From positions 2,940,501-3,004,500 of the forward strand of contig JAZHRO010000012.1 in the NCBI GenBank assembly GCA_037157565.1: 64,000 nucleotides of DNA. Direction: 5' to 3'. Source of the DNA: Thalassia testudinum (lineage: Eukaryota > Streptophyta > Magnoliopsida > Alismatales > Hydrocharitaceae). Positions 1 through 10,390 of this stretch are shown here, one piece after another. A model generated the notes under the pieces. That model ran no database searches. It was not told the origin of the DNA and was given only the letters and a program-made list of their open reading frames with translations. Position 1 is the first letter of the stretch. The number at the start of each line of letters is the position of its first letter. The position numbers and the translations under genes were made by a program.

Positions 1-57
1 AGCCCTCTGGCTCTTGTCGTGCAACCCACGCACATTCCATGTGAGGATTCTCATCAT
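1..57 (-). CDS. LINE ORF2 start (endonuclease/reverse transcriptase), partial
   Basis: The minus strand from 57 or 54 begins with ATG codons followed by RILTWNVRGL, the typical opening of the apurinic-type endonuclease domain at the start of plant LINE ORF2. That domain nicks the target DNA for target-primed reverse transcription. Only 18 to 19 codons are inside the window. The upstream frame ends in a TGA that overlaps the second ATG (ATGA), an arrangement compatible with termination-reinitiation. Whether ORF2 is intact cannot be judged. Confidence 0.8.
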   Translation of the reverse strand, partial: MMRILTWNVRGLHDKSQRA

Positions 58-1348
58 CCTCCTTGGGTACCCCCCTTATTTGAGTTATGGACCTTGCCAA
101 CCTTCATAATAACAGCAACGACGTTTTCATCAAGTTTCACAGCTATGGTCGGTCGCCTCTGCCTAAGCTTGTAACAAGATCTACCCACTCCTACCTTGGT
201 AGTTGGTCCAGCTCCAAATTTCAGATCTTCCATAGCTTGTAAATTGGATTGGGGTCTCACAGGATTATTTGAAATATCTTGCAGGACCCACTCTTCAGCT
301 ATATCTGTTAATGGCTTAGCTACTACCACTTCCACAACCATGGCTGTCTCCATCGATGCCACATCCATTACTTCCTCCTTCTACCCAAGATGGTGGTGGT
401 TTTTACTCTTTTTAGGCTCAGGCACCTCATCAAGAGTCAGCCTACCCATCTGTTGTAAATCAACCTCCTCACCCACTACCTGCACATAAGATGGCTTATC
501 CTGTCGGTTCTCCCCAATAGTATCACCCATTGTAAAGCATAAGACCAATAAAGGATTAGCCTCTCAGGGATAGAACCTGCCTTGAAAACATCCACCAATA
601 CATTCAGAACCCGACCATCTCCCTCCATCAGACCAACCTTAGCATCTTTGGCTAGCGTAGCAAAGCCTACTATCATGGTTGCCACCACCTCTTTCGATCT
701 CAGGTGTAGAGGCAAACCTATAATCCCCAGTCTCCCCGATCTAGAGCCTACCCTCTGGGGTGGCCTCTCAGGCAAGGACCCATCAAAAGGAGATACCAAT
801 CTTCCTATCACCATCAACCCTTCAGAGGCACTCGATTGAAAATGCAAATGTTCTACATCCATCATCGCCAAACCAAAAAGCACAAACTGTGTGGGGGAGA
901 GGAATGCAATCTTCCAACCATCGGCCGACAAGGATAGCGAGCTTACCAATTGACGGATCTTTTCCAAGGAGGGGTTACCAGTCATCACCTCTCCTACCAG
1001 AGCCCCTCTGAGCACCAGTTCAGCCTTTCTGATGTCTTTTGTAATCGGGATTTCAATATCTACCGTGTGACCCCTATAGGTAGGAGGAGGCAGTGGTGGC
1101 GGCGGTGGCACCACAAAGTTTGATGCTCTAGGGCGCATAGTGGCCTCTCCCTTCTCCTGCCCTCTATTGGCCATACAAGAGTCCCGCTTATGGCCATGCC
1201 CCCCGCACGCAAGACATACAATGGGGTGGCGGCACACCGCCGCCATATGTCCTCGTCGTCGACATCTGAAGCAAACGATTTCTTTGTTGCCCCAAGGCAT
1301 GCCCTTGTTTGCACTTCCCATGCTTGCCTCCCATTTCCCAGTGGCCAT
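54..1348 (-). pseudogene. LINE ORF1, nucleic-acid-binding protein with two zinc knuckles, frameshifted
   Basis: From the ATG at 1348 the minus strand encodes two adjacent CCHC zinc knuckles near residues 25-60 (CFRCRRRGHMAAVC and CLACGGHGHKRDSC). A proline-rich linker follows, then a region that includes GLPLHLRSKEVV, resembling the RNA-binding part of plant LINE ORF1 (DUF4283-like). ORF1 proteins coat LINE RNA and form the particle with ORF2. The first frame ends at 476. The likely original frame continues past it in another register from about 540, hits a further stop near 385, and runs on to the TGA at 54-56 that touches ORF2. The gene therefore carries at least one frameshift and one stop. 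The knuckle motifs are firm; the domain name for the rest is inferred. Confidence 0.72.
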
Positions 1349-1480
1349 GAACCCTCTTCTTTCCTTTCTTCTCCATGCCCTAGACCTTCAAGTTGTCCAT
1401 CCAACAGCACGATGGTTTCTCCCTCCTGTCACCTTCCATCCTCTCCCCTCCTCTCACCTCCTTAGCCAGGGCTTCATTTC

Positions 1481-3676
1481 TGAAAGGCATGTCTTTTGAG
1501 AGGAGGTTCATCAAGGGGTGTGAGATTTTGGAAAAATCAGATATGGATCGGTGATAAAAACCCATGTGCCCCAAGAACGATCTGATATCCTTGACCGAGT
1601 TAGGCACAGGAAGTTTGGAAATCAAATTCACCTTGGTTTGGTCAACTTGAATACCTCTCTTAGAAACAAGAAGTCCTAAGATGATGCCTTTTGGAACCAT
1701 AAAGTGGCTCTTTTCATAGGAGAGCACTAAGTTCACATCAATACATCTTTGAGGATTTGGACTTGATGCAGGAGGCACTCATCAAAAGATGCACCAAATA
1801 CTAAGAGGTCGTCCATGAATACTTCAAGGTATTTACCTGCCATATCAGAGAATATGGCTAGCATGCACCGCTGAAAGGTGGTGGGTGCATTGCATAGCCC
1901 AAAAGGCATCCTACGGAACGCGTACGTACCATAGGGGCAGGTAAAGGTGGTCTTTTCCTGATCTCTAGATGAATTTCCACCTGATTATACCTAGAGTAAC
2001 CATCCAAGAAACAGAAGAATCAATTTCCCACCAATTTCTCGAGAATTTGATCAATAGATGGTAGTGGGAAATGATCTTTCTTTGTGGAGTCAATTATTTT
2101 TCGGTAATCAATGCAGACTCCACGAATTTGCAATGCAGGTCAGGATGGTCTCTTCGGATTTAGTCATGATAACGGTGAGCCCTGCCTTCTTAGGCACAAC
2201 CTGGATCGGGCTCACCCAGCGGCTGTCGGAGATCGGGTAGATGATCCCAACATCTAACAACTTAATGATCTCCTTTTTCACGACCTCCTACAGGTTTGGA
2301 TTGAGTCTTCTCTGAATCTCTTGGGATGGTTGTGATCACTCTTTTGTGTAGATACGGTGTGTGCAATAGGAGGGACTGATACTAGTCAGATCATCAGGAG
2401 TCCATCCAATGGCTCTCTGATGCTACTGGAGAATAGAAATCAGCTTTGTTTCCTGATTAGATGTGAGTTGGGAATTGATAATCATAGGAAACATTTGATT
2501 AGAAACCAAGAAGACATATTTTAGATGATCGGGAAGAGGTTTCAATTCCATAACTGGGTTATCAGTAGTAGGTGGAGGTTCGGGATGGTCCTTAGAAGAT
2601 AAGGTGGGAGCTGTGGGTGAATCTGGATCAGTTCTGGGCTCCTCTAACTGTGGGTCAGAATTTTCTTGTGATTGAGCAACATGAATAATCGGGTCTTCCT
2701 CTACAAGTGGGTCCTCAGGGAACTAATGTTATATACTTCCTCAATTACCCCATAGTTTATTCTTTTCTGGGCCTTGAAGATATCAATCTTTAATGTCTGA
2801 TTCCTGAATTTTAACTCGATCTGGACCTCTTCACAATTGATATTTGCCCTAGCTGTGGCTAGGAATGGTCTTTCTAAAATAATTGGTGTATTCTTCAGAT
2901 TCTCAGGAGTATCCATATCTAATACAATAAAGTCCACTGTGAAGTAGAAATCACGAATTCAAACCAGAACATCCCAACAATTCCTCTAGGTGACTTGATC
3001 GATTGGACTGCTAACTGCAAAGCCACTTCTATTGGTTTGAGCTCAGTTTTCTTAAAATGGTCTAGTAGGGATGCAGGTATCAAGTTTATGGATGCTCCTA
3101 AATCCAATAATTCTCGATCAAACTATAAATCACCAATTTTGTAGGTGATCAAAGGGTGCCAGGATCTTTTGCATTTGCGGGAGCTTACTCAAAATGATCG
3201 AGCTGACTTGCTCAGACAATACGATCGGGCTCTCGTCTTTGGTTCGTGGCTTACACTTAGGTGTACACAAATCCTTCAAAAATCTTGCCTATTCCAGTAT
3301 GTGGTGGATTGCATCCATCAAGGGGATGTTTATCTGGACTTTCTCAAAAAGCTTGACCAGATCTTCCTCAAGTGCCATGGGTTCGGGTTTCCTCTTTCCT
3401 TTGGTCAAAGCCTCAGGAAATGGAACCTCTATAGGCTTTTCTAGGATTTGGTTCAGGTTTTGGGTCTGGGATAGGGGTGTCCTGGATAACCAACCTAGGG
3501 TTAGGACCTACACTACCAGGCTTAGAGTGGCTTGGAGGTGGCAGATCCTGAGTTGTCTTGCCACTACGGGTGATAATAGAATTTAATCCTGCCAGGTTTT
3601 GGTTTGGAGTAGGTAGAAGTATAGGTTGTTGCAGATATCTTGAGTATGATGTCGAAGCCTCCATCCCATCGGGTGA
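1481..3676 (-). pseudogene. Gypsy remnant G: gag end, protease and reverse transcriptase (left piece)
   Basis: Read leftwards from 3676 this is the downstream half of an Athila-type gag-pol. A linker contains ITRSGK (about 3540-3590). A retropepsin-like region follows with LDLGASINLIPA (about 3060-3110) and IILERPFLATARANI (about 2830-2900). Next comes an RT start with SPSYCTHRI near 2360, then RT motifs down to FLGHMGFYHRS and DFSKISHPL (about 1500-1570). Many stops and frameshifts interrupt it. The right-hand piece is at 58435-60107. Removing element E and one copy of TGGAG joins the two gag segments in the same reading frame, which shows that E landed inside G. The RT is cut at about 1480 by the LINE; RNase H and integrase are not visible. 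Confidence 0.82.
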
Positions 3677-3681
3677 TGGAG

Positions 3682-4827
3682 TGATGTAGACACATCCATT
3701 AAGGTTAAAATGCCTATTTATGCATGTTCCTAGGCTTATAATTTCATTCCATATTATAAATATTGCATAGCATGCATCATTCTGCATTTAGTGTAGTTGT
3801 GTATATTTTAGGTTAATTGCATCCATTTTGTGGTCAGGAGAGAAGAAGATTTATTTTAGAGCCTTGAATTGACGATCTGATCATACGGATCTGATCAGGA
3901 CGACTATCGAAGTCCAACGCCTTCGAAATCGCCTTGATCGGAGTCTCGTGGCACCATATGCAGTCTGAGGAAGATCAATAGTCGAGGGACTAGGTGATGC
4001 AATTCAGAGGTTCAAACAACAAATCCGACTACATGGATGGATTTGGGTCGACGATCGCGGCCCAACAACATGAAAATCGACTCAATTCGACCTCTATAGC
4101 AGCCCCTACAAAGGAATGAAGATAGACAGCCCAGATCACGCCACGTGGCGCAACCCAGGTTGCCCATGCGCACGCGCACGCCACCGTATGTGCACAGCAG
4201 CATTAGCACGTGTGCACGCGAAGGCATGCACGTGCGTAGCATGCAAGGTAGCGGTAGTGGCAGCAGCGCAATAGGGTGCGAGGCGCGTGGGGGTGTAGTG
4301 CGCGTGCACGCGCGACAAGGGCGCATCGAGCACGTACCAGCGGTGCGGCAGCAGGGCACGTGAGTGGGATCTTCAGCGAAGTTTGCAGTGGATCTTCAGC
4401 AATGTTTATGACCGTCACTAAATGTCCTCTATACGAATTTGATTCTTTCCTCCACTATGGAAGGACCCCAACCCCTCCCATTTTTCTTCATCTTCCTTTC
4501 TTCTCCTCACCACCTCCAAGGCTCTAGAGAGAACTTGTCCCAAGCCTGGGATGATCCTCTAGAGTAGAATCAAATATTTTCCCTCTTCTCATCTCCCTTC
4601 GTGGAGCATCCCATGGCCGTCTTCTCACGTACTTTGGGAAGTAGATCATTGTCGTGACGCTGTCCTGCCCTGTCCTCCATCCTTCAGCTCCATCCTCGTT
4701 CATCTCTTTCCTCACCACCTTCCTCCAGGCGACGTCAGAGCAAGTCTTCCTCCGAGCGACCGTTGAGGGGGATTCTCTCACCTCTCTCTATCTTTATTGC
4801 TTTAGTAGTGTAATCTTTCCTGCTTTC
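3682..4827 (+). repeat. Element E 5' LTR, first part (interrupted at 4827)
   Basis: This matches the first three-quarters of the 3' LTR at 56911-58429, from TGATGTAGACAC to the ...TTTCCTGCTTTC stretch. It stops exactly at a CTTTC that is repeated at 52255-52259, where the rest of the LTR resumes. A G-box palindrome CGCCACGTGGCG lies at 4139-4150. The TATA box of the 3' LTR (TATAAAA, 57720-57726) is changed here to TATGGAA (4456-4462), so this promoter is probably dead. The copy differs from the 3' LTR by many substitutions and is old. Confidence 0.87.
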
Positions 4828-6104
4828 TGAAAGAGCTATCTTTGTTTTCATTGAAAACTTTAACATAAAATGTTGTGTCATTATAGTTCGTTGCATGGTA
4901 GAAAATTGCTTTTCAAAAATATTTAATAATTCAAAACTAACCACGAAGAGTTAGGTCATCTCCATAGGGAGGAATTAACCTATTTAAAGTAGTGAATAGT
5001 GTTTCGTTTATTCGGGAAACTCAACGCGTATGCATGCTAACTAGTGCACGTGTTTTCAACATAAATTCTTGATTTAATAATTAATCAATAATGTAAGGGT
5101 GCACATGCAAAATCACCACCATGGAAATACTTCAATTGAGATCTTAGTACTAACAAGCACCATCAAATTTAATTAAATCAGAATTCGTTCCATATAACAA
5201 ATATCCATGCTCGATTATTCATGAGACAAATTTAGTATGCACAATTAATCCATATAAGAGGACATTTTGTGCAAATTCCCATCACTAAATTAAATCTCTA
5301 AATAACTCAATAATGCATGGCAATGGAAGCAAGCGTAATTTTTATTACCCTCTTTACTGTTGAGAAATAGGGGAGAGGAGAGAGGCCATTGCTGCGCACG
5401 CTAGAAGGCCTCGCTGGCTGTGAGTTTGGGCAGACATGTGCTGGTGGAGAGGCTCACAACGATGGTAACGGCATGGCGTGGGGAGGGCGAGGTTGGTCAC
5501 ACGACTAGGAGTGGTGGCCAACGGCGAGGGCGACGCTGCTACTGAAGGTGCATGCAAAGGGGTATGCACAGGCTACTGGAAATATGGAGGCACGCGCACG
5601 TGTGGAGGGGAGAGTGGGGTAGGCAACGCGCGAGGGTGGCGCTTAGGTGAGGGCGATGGTGTGTAATGGGGGCACACGCTGCTGCTGAAGTGCTTTGGGT
5701 TCTTTGCTGCAAATGGGGTAGGCATGGAAAGAAGATGAAGAAGAGGAGGAGCATGCAAGCGGCTGGAGCGCGGGTGAAGATGCACACGCACGCTGGCTGG
5801 AGCGCGGGCGAAGATGTGCTGCTTGCACAGGCAGCGGGCGAATTTTTAAAGGGGGAGCGATCGCGTGAGACTAGCGGTGTTTGTTGGTGGTCTGCGGCTA
5901 CGTGGGCAAGTTGCGGATGGTGATGGGTTGCAGATGTGGTTGCTAAGGTGGTGGTGCACACTGTCACCATGCACCACTGCGGTGATGGAGGTTGATGACA
6001 GTGGAGAATGCCTACCCCACATTTCTCGCTGGTTCCACGATGCGGCCTCCTTCACGGAGGAGAAGATGGAGGAGTCCCTCCCCGGGGGAGAAGATGATGC
6101 CCCT
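4828..6104. repeat. Element F, left part (no gene)
   Basis: AT-rich sequence to about 5350 is followed by GC-rich sequence to 6104. Several open stretches here have low-complexity, GC-driven composition and no recognisable domain, and I do not regard them as genes. The last five bases (CCCCT, 6100-6104) are the left target-site copy of element C. On the minus strand a TTTAAAAA stretch near 5841-5850 could be a TATA element if F is oriented like H. Confidence 0.6.
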
Positions 6105-6514
6105 TGTTGAATATGGCCCATCTTAAGAATAAAAGGCACAACATAAGTAGAATGGGAGCATTGCATGCATCATGTACCAAGATTTCTTATAAACTGTATT
6201 AATGGCCATTTGTGTAAGAATTTGTCAAAATAGTTCTTAGATGAGCAATCGGACCGCACGGATGGATTCAGAACGACAAACGGAATCCGACGGACTCAAG
6301 ATTGGCCAAATCCGACATCCGGAGCTCCTTCAATGGGCCCAAGAAGTTCTGACCGTTGATCTGGAGATCAGCGGCCCATATTGCGCCACGTCAGCCCTCG
6401 CTCCACCGCGTGCCGCACCTTCATCCAGCCAAGATCAGATCTCGACCGTCGATCTTCGATCGAACGGTCGAGACTCGCGCGCCTGTCTGCGATCGCCGCG
6501 ACAAAGCGCGAGCG

Positions 6515-6563
6515 TGGTGCAACGGTTAGCGCGCACGCCCGCACGCATGCGACGTGGGTTCGA
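6515..6563 (+). other. tRNA-like module in the C LTR (Pol III A box and B box)
   Basis: TGGTGCAACGG at 6515-6525 fits the Pol III A box and the tRNA D-arm; GGTTCGA at 6557-6563 fits the B-box core and T-loop, 42 bp downstream start to start. The module is present in all four LTRs of this family: 39852-39900 on the plus strand, and 41760-41808 and 51341-51389 on the minus strand. In D's 5' LTR the D-arm is perfect (GCGC, loop AGCGGTTA, GCGC). No complete cloverleaf or anticodon arm is convincing, so this is a tRNA-derived or tRNA-mimicking segment and not a tRNA gene. Confidence 0.5.
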
Positions 6564-6948
6564 GCTGCGGAGAGTCGAAATCGAAGACGGAGGACGATCG
6601 AGCGGCACGGGCATGATGAAATTGGGCTGCCCGATCAGCAGCGGGTGGCCGAGATCTTGCCATACGACGCAATCGCAGCTCACGGGCGCCCACGCACGCG
6701 CGCACGTTGGGCGATGACGCCCGCGCACATGTGTGCCCGAGGCGCGATCCCAGCGTAGCCGAGGAGGGTTCTCAACCATCCGATCTTTGATTGGACGGCT
6801 CTCGTTCAACAACCGCGGATCGCATGAGAAGAAACGAGGTGGGCGGCTGACCAACGGCTGGAGGGCTTCACCGACGCTTTTGGGAGTGGTTTTAGCGACG
6901 CTCTAGACGTCGCTAAAGCCCCTTCTTCTTTTAGGAAGCCCTTAACCC

Positions 6949-6956
6949 TATTTAAA
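6949..6956 (+). promoter_or_regulatory. TATA-like box of element C 5' LTR
   Basis: TATTTAAA lies in a TA-poor, C-rich context about 30 bp downstream of a conserved dyad. It is the best candidate for the Pol II start of C. The 3' LTR has ATTAAAAC at the matching place, so the box is not fully conserved. Confidence 0.45.
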
Positions 6957-7492
6957 CCCCCTCCAACCACTCATTCAAGGCATTCACACCCCTTGCAACT
7001 ACTCCACCCCTCTCTTAGCTAGCTTTAGGCTCTCTTGTAATCGCCGGAGACGACGAGCCGCCGATGGAGCCTCCTCCATCACTGTGGCTGCCTCGTCACT
7101 CTCCACACACACACACACACTCTCTCTCTCTTTTAAGCTTTCTATTACTTTTGTTGAAGCATGCATTTAATGTTGTAAGTTTTGAACTACAAGTGCATGT
7201 TTAATGAAGTTATTTTCTGTTCAATTGTCATTTTAATTTCCGTTCAAGTTGCATGATCAACCAAAGAACTTTCTAACCCTAAACCCTCTCTCTCTCGCTT
7301 TTCAAAACCGCATCTTTCCCAAGCAAAACTCTGCACTTTCCGTGACAACAAGTGATAAGCAAAAATCCGATTTCCACACCTCCCTGAGACCGACACTCGA
7401 ACTCACCTCCGTTTACTTATTTTAAAATCGACGTTGCAAGTGCGACTATAACGACACTTCTTAACACTCACGCACAACGACACGTCAGTTTT

Positions 7493-7510
7493 TGGCGCCG
7501 TTGCCGAGGA
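7493..7510 (+). other. Primer-binding site of element C (tRNA-Asp)
   Basis: TGGCGCCGTTGCCGAGGA starts five bases after the 5' LTR. It is complementary to the 3' end of plant tRNA-Asp(GTC) apart from one change near its end. It is where minus-strand DNA synthesis is primed, and it fixes the right edge of the 5' LTR. Confidence 0.9.
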
Positions 7511-8620
7511 GGCAACGGATTTGTTTTATCACCTCCACTCCACATTCATCCTCACATCATCTAATGCCCTATTTTCCCTTTTACTTAATGGTTGCAGGAA
7601 TTCGGTGCGTGGACGGTGAAGCGACGCATCCCACGACGGTAGCAAGGGAGTAGGCGCTATGAGGACCGATAGTGAGTAATCTTTCTCTCATTGTTTGCTT
7701 GCGTGAAAAAACTAAAAAAAATTGTAAAAACTGAAAAAAGAAATTGGCATGGTGTATGATTGCTTGACCCACATCCTTAACACATCACCCCACAAAAAAA
7801 AATGTACACTCTGACATTCTGAATAAATTCTTGCAGTGTTCTTTTCTTTTTCTTGAGTGGTGTTTACGAAGCCACCGTGAGTTGCCCTAGGCCGCACCAC
7901 TCAACCTTAAAACTGACTCATCTAATAGAAGCTGCATGATCAATAGGATGAGTACACTAGGGTTTTAGAGCCTCTACAGAATAAAAAGGAAATCTACTTT
8001 CACCGAGTTGTGTGCAGAACTTGACGTGCCCACTGAAACTTGTCTGAAAACATTAAGACACGTCAACCCTAAAAAGCACTAAAGTAAGGATGAAACACTA
8101 AAAGACACCACACCTTAAAAATCCTTGCTTGAAAACCATGTTTTGATAAAAGCACACACTTTGAAAGTGGAAAATTAAGAGGCACCACCCCAATCAATGC
8201 CTCATCACATAACCCTAAGCACAAGCACTATCCTAGCCCTTTAAAACTGAGTAGACGTGCCCTAGGCAGGACTGAGTTAAATCTCAAAAGGTGAGGTTTT
8301 GTTCGCTAGGCACTTGGCTTTCATTTCCTTGGTAGAATCTGGTGACTAGGCTGCGGGGCAGTGTCAAACGACCGCGGTTGTGGGGTCTACGGAACCGGAG
8401 GCACAAGCCAAAGGAAGAACCTTCCCTGCAATCCCCTCATAATCAACCTGGCCAGATTAGCCTTGGGAAGGGGAGTCCAGTGCTTACGGACTTAATCACC
8501 CTTTGTGAGATTTCTAGGTCTCCTAAGGAATACACCATAAGGACTAGGCTTGTGTGCTTGATTGAAACACATTTCTCGCATCTATCACCCTTCGCATCCC
8601 CTCCTGTTCTTCTCTAGTGT
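7511..8620 (+). other. Element C untranslated leader
   Basis: No gene is seen between the primer site and gag. The last 250 bp (about 8345-8600) contain a conserved block, with CAAACGACCGCGG and AAGGAAGAACCTTC, that recurs in element E (about 53586-53660) and, inverted, in D (about 49290-49545). Its place just upstream of gag and its sharing with a non-autonomous element suggest a packaging or translation-control signal. Confidence 0.7.
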
Positions 8621-10390
8621 ATGCATGGGAGACGCTCACTGCATCCCGAGTTGTGCGTTTTGGGACAGGAATCTAGGCAACGTAATTCTGTTAACATGGC
8701 TAAACTTAGGGTAGATGAGGCTGAGGATCAACCCCCACCAGACGCTATGGCCATCATCCAAGCTCAAATCAATGCTAACCACCGGCTTCAGCAACAACAA
8801 ATCCACACCATCATGCAAGCCATAAAACAGTTACATAACCCACAAGAACAACCACCACCACCTTTCCAAGACATACCAGGACAACCACCACTTGATTTAT
8901 CGCCATTTCAAGATCAGCCGAGGCCCCTTCGCGATTTCTATAATCCTTCTGCTATTAGAGTCGAGCCACACCTTAGGATCCCCGAGGGGGGAGATGATTT
9001 TGAGCTAAAATCGAATGTCTTAAGTCTGATCCAGAGCCACTTTCATGGAAGCTCAAATGAGGTCCCCTTTCAGCACCTAGAGGATCTCGACCGCATAGCA
9101 CGAACTGTGAAACCTAGGAACATTAGCCTTGACATTGTTCTAATCAAGATGTTCCCCTTCTCATTGAGAGACAAGGCTTCTCATTGGCTTAGAACCCTAG
9201 GTATTCCCATCACCACCTGGGAAGAACTGAGGCATGCATTTTTAAAGAAATTCTTCCCCATAGGAAAGACCAACGCCCTCAGAAGAGCTATCACTACCTT
9301 TACACTCCAGGGTGGGGAACAATTTCATGAGGCGTGGGAAAGATTTAATGAACTTTTGAGGAAATTCCCACTCCACGAAGTACCAATGTGGCAATTGGCC
9401 CAGATCTTCTACCACGGTCTAGACAGCAACCTACGGAACTTCGTCGATGCCTCATGCGGGGGGAACTTCCTGAACAAAGACGAGGAGAGCGCGTTTGAGC
9501 TCTTTGAGTCTATGAGCGAGAATTCGCTCAATAATGCCTCCATGAACCAGTTTAACAGGTCGAGTCAACCCCGTGGCAGGATTTATGAGGTGCAAGCAAA
9601 TTCTGGAATGGTTGAAATGGACATCACTGCCAAAAAGTTGGATCGAGTGGAATTGGTGGACAAAAAGATTGATGAACTACTGAACCAGACCAGAAACCCC
9701 TTGCAGACTTTCTCCCTAGCAAAGGGAGCACATAATGTTGACCTGGTCCAGCCCTTCTCCCAACTGAACCTGAAACAACCCCTGACCACGTTGCAGGGAG
9801 GGACCTTTGCTCCCTCGACCCTTGATTACTCCCTTCCATCTTCATCAACATCGGCTATCCTAGAAGATGTGCAAGCTGTCCAAGGTTATGCGAAACTTGA
9901 CCCTTTCTCCAACACTTACAACACTGGCTGGCATAACCACCCCAACTTTGGTTGGACAAACTAGAAACCACCGCAATTCCAAAACCAGCCTAGGGCAAAC
10001 CAGCAGCCACACATGCCCCCCTATCAGCAAGGACCACTAGTTAGACCCCAATATAATCAGAATAGGGTGGACCCTCCCCCACAAAACCAAATGGATACCC
10101 TAATAAAGAAGATGGCTAACATGAACCAGAAACATTAGGAGGAAATGGCCTTGGTAAAGGGACAGTTAAGCCAACTCTTGGACTGTAAACAACAAGGATC
10201 CCTACCTTCCCAACCACAACCGAACCCGCAAAACATAATTAACAGAGGCCCCAATTTGCAAGGGTTCCAAAGCAACCCCGGGCAGGCTCACATGGTCCAG
10301 CCAGCCCCGTAAACACCTCTTGGGTTTGGTCCTTCTTCGTCCTCATCTTCTCAAGGATCAACCCATGGCCCCAATGCCTCTGCAAATGCG
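8621..10390 (+). pseudogene. gag: Element C gag (capsid), with nonsense codons
   Basis: The ATG at 8621 (MHGRRSLHPEL) opens a 447-codon frame. It includes the Athila/retrotransposon Gag core: FPFSLRDKASHWL, WEELRHAFLKKFFP and EQFHEAWERFNELL at roughly residues 175-250, then FVDASCGGNFLNKDE. Gag forms the virus-like particle and binds element RNA. A TAG at 9962-9964 ends the frame where sister copy D has CAG. A second TAG at about 10137 also replaces a glutamine codon. The same frame then continues to the gag-pol linker (TLRSGTKT near 10391). The start is supported by the matching starts in A (MFGRRS), D (MHGTRS) and G (MSGRRS). Confidence 0.9.

Larger units (their letters stand above)
1..1480 (-). 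mobile_element. LINE (non-LTR retrotransposon) 5' part, cut by the window edge
   Basis: This is the 5' portion of a plant L1-type LINE read on the minus strand: 5' end near 1480, ORF1, then the first codons of ORF2 at the window edge. It interrupts the reverse transcriptase gene of gypsy remnant G. The RT reading frame is recognisable down to about 1485 and then changes to unrelated sequence. The 3' end and poly(A) tail would lie to the left, outside the window, so target-site duplications cannot be checked. The 5' boundary is placed only from the loss of RT similarity and is accurate to perhaps 20 bp. Confidence 0.8.
6105..7487 (+). repeat. Element C 5' LTR
   Basis: It is homologous to 39412-40820 and, inverted, to both LTRs of D. 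It ends ...CGACACGTCA five bases before the primer site. It starts at TGTTGAATATGG, 30 bp inside the start of the 3' LTR (TGATAACAC at 39412), yet the perfect CCCCT duplication abuts this shorter end. A TATA-like TATTTAAA lies at 6949-6956. Upstream are an inverted repeat TTTAGCGACG/CGTCGCTAAA (6891-6900, 6908-6917) and several dyads around GATC. A short CA/CT microsatellite is at 7108-7133. Substitutions between the two LTRs are frequent, so C is clearly older than A and B. Confidence 0.92.

Noticed and set aside
3685..3690. TGTAGA at 3685 as the start of the E 5' LTR.
   Set aside because: Starting at 3682 (TGATGTAG) gives a perfect TGGAG duplication with 58430-58434. Starting at 3685 gives none.
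5354..6110. Several overlapping open frames on both strands of the GC-rich part of F.
   Set aside because: They are low-complexity, present in up to five frames at once, and show no domain, no conserved start context and no homologous copy. They are compositional artefacts.
6508..6580. A true tRNA gene in the C LTR.
   Set aside because: A-box and B-box cores are good, but the acceptor and anticodon stems do not form and the sequence drifts between LTRs. Reported only as a tRNA-like module.
7108..7133. The CA/CT repeat as a telomeric or centromeric satellite.
   Set aside because: It is a short dinucleotide tract within one LTR family and differs in length among copies. No monomeric satellite or telomere repeat is present.
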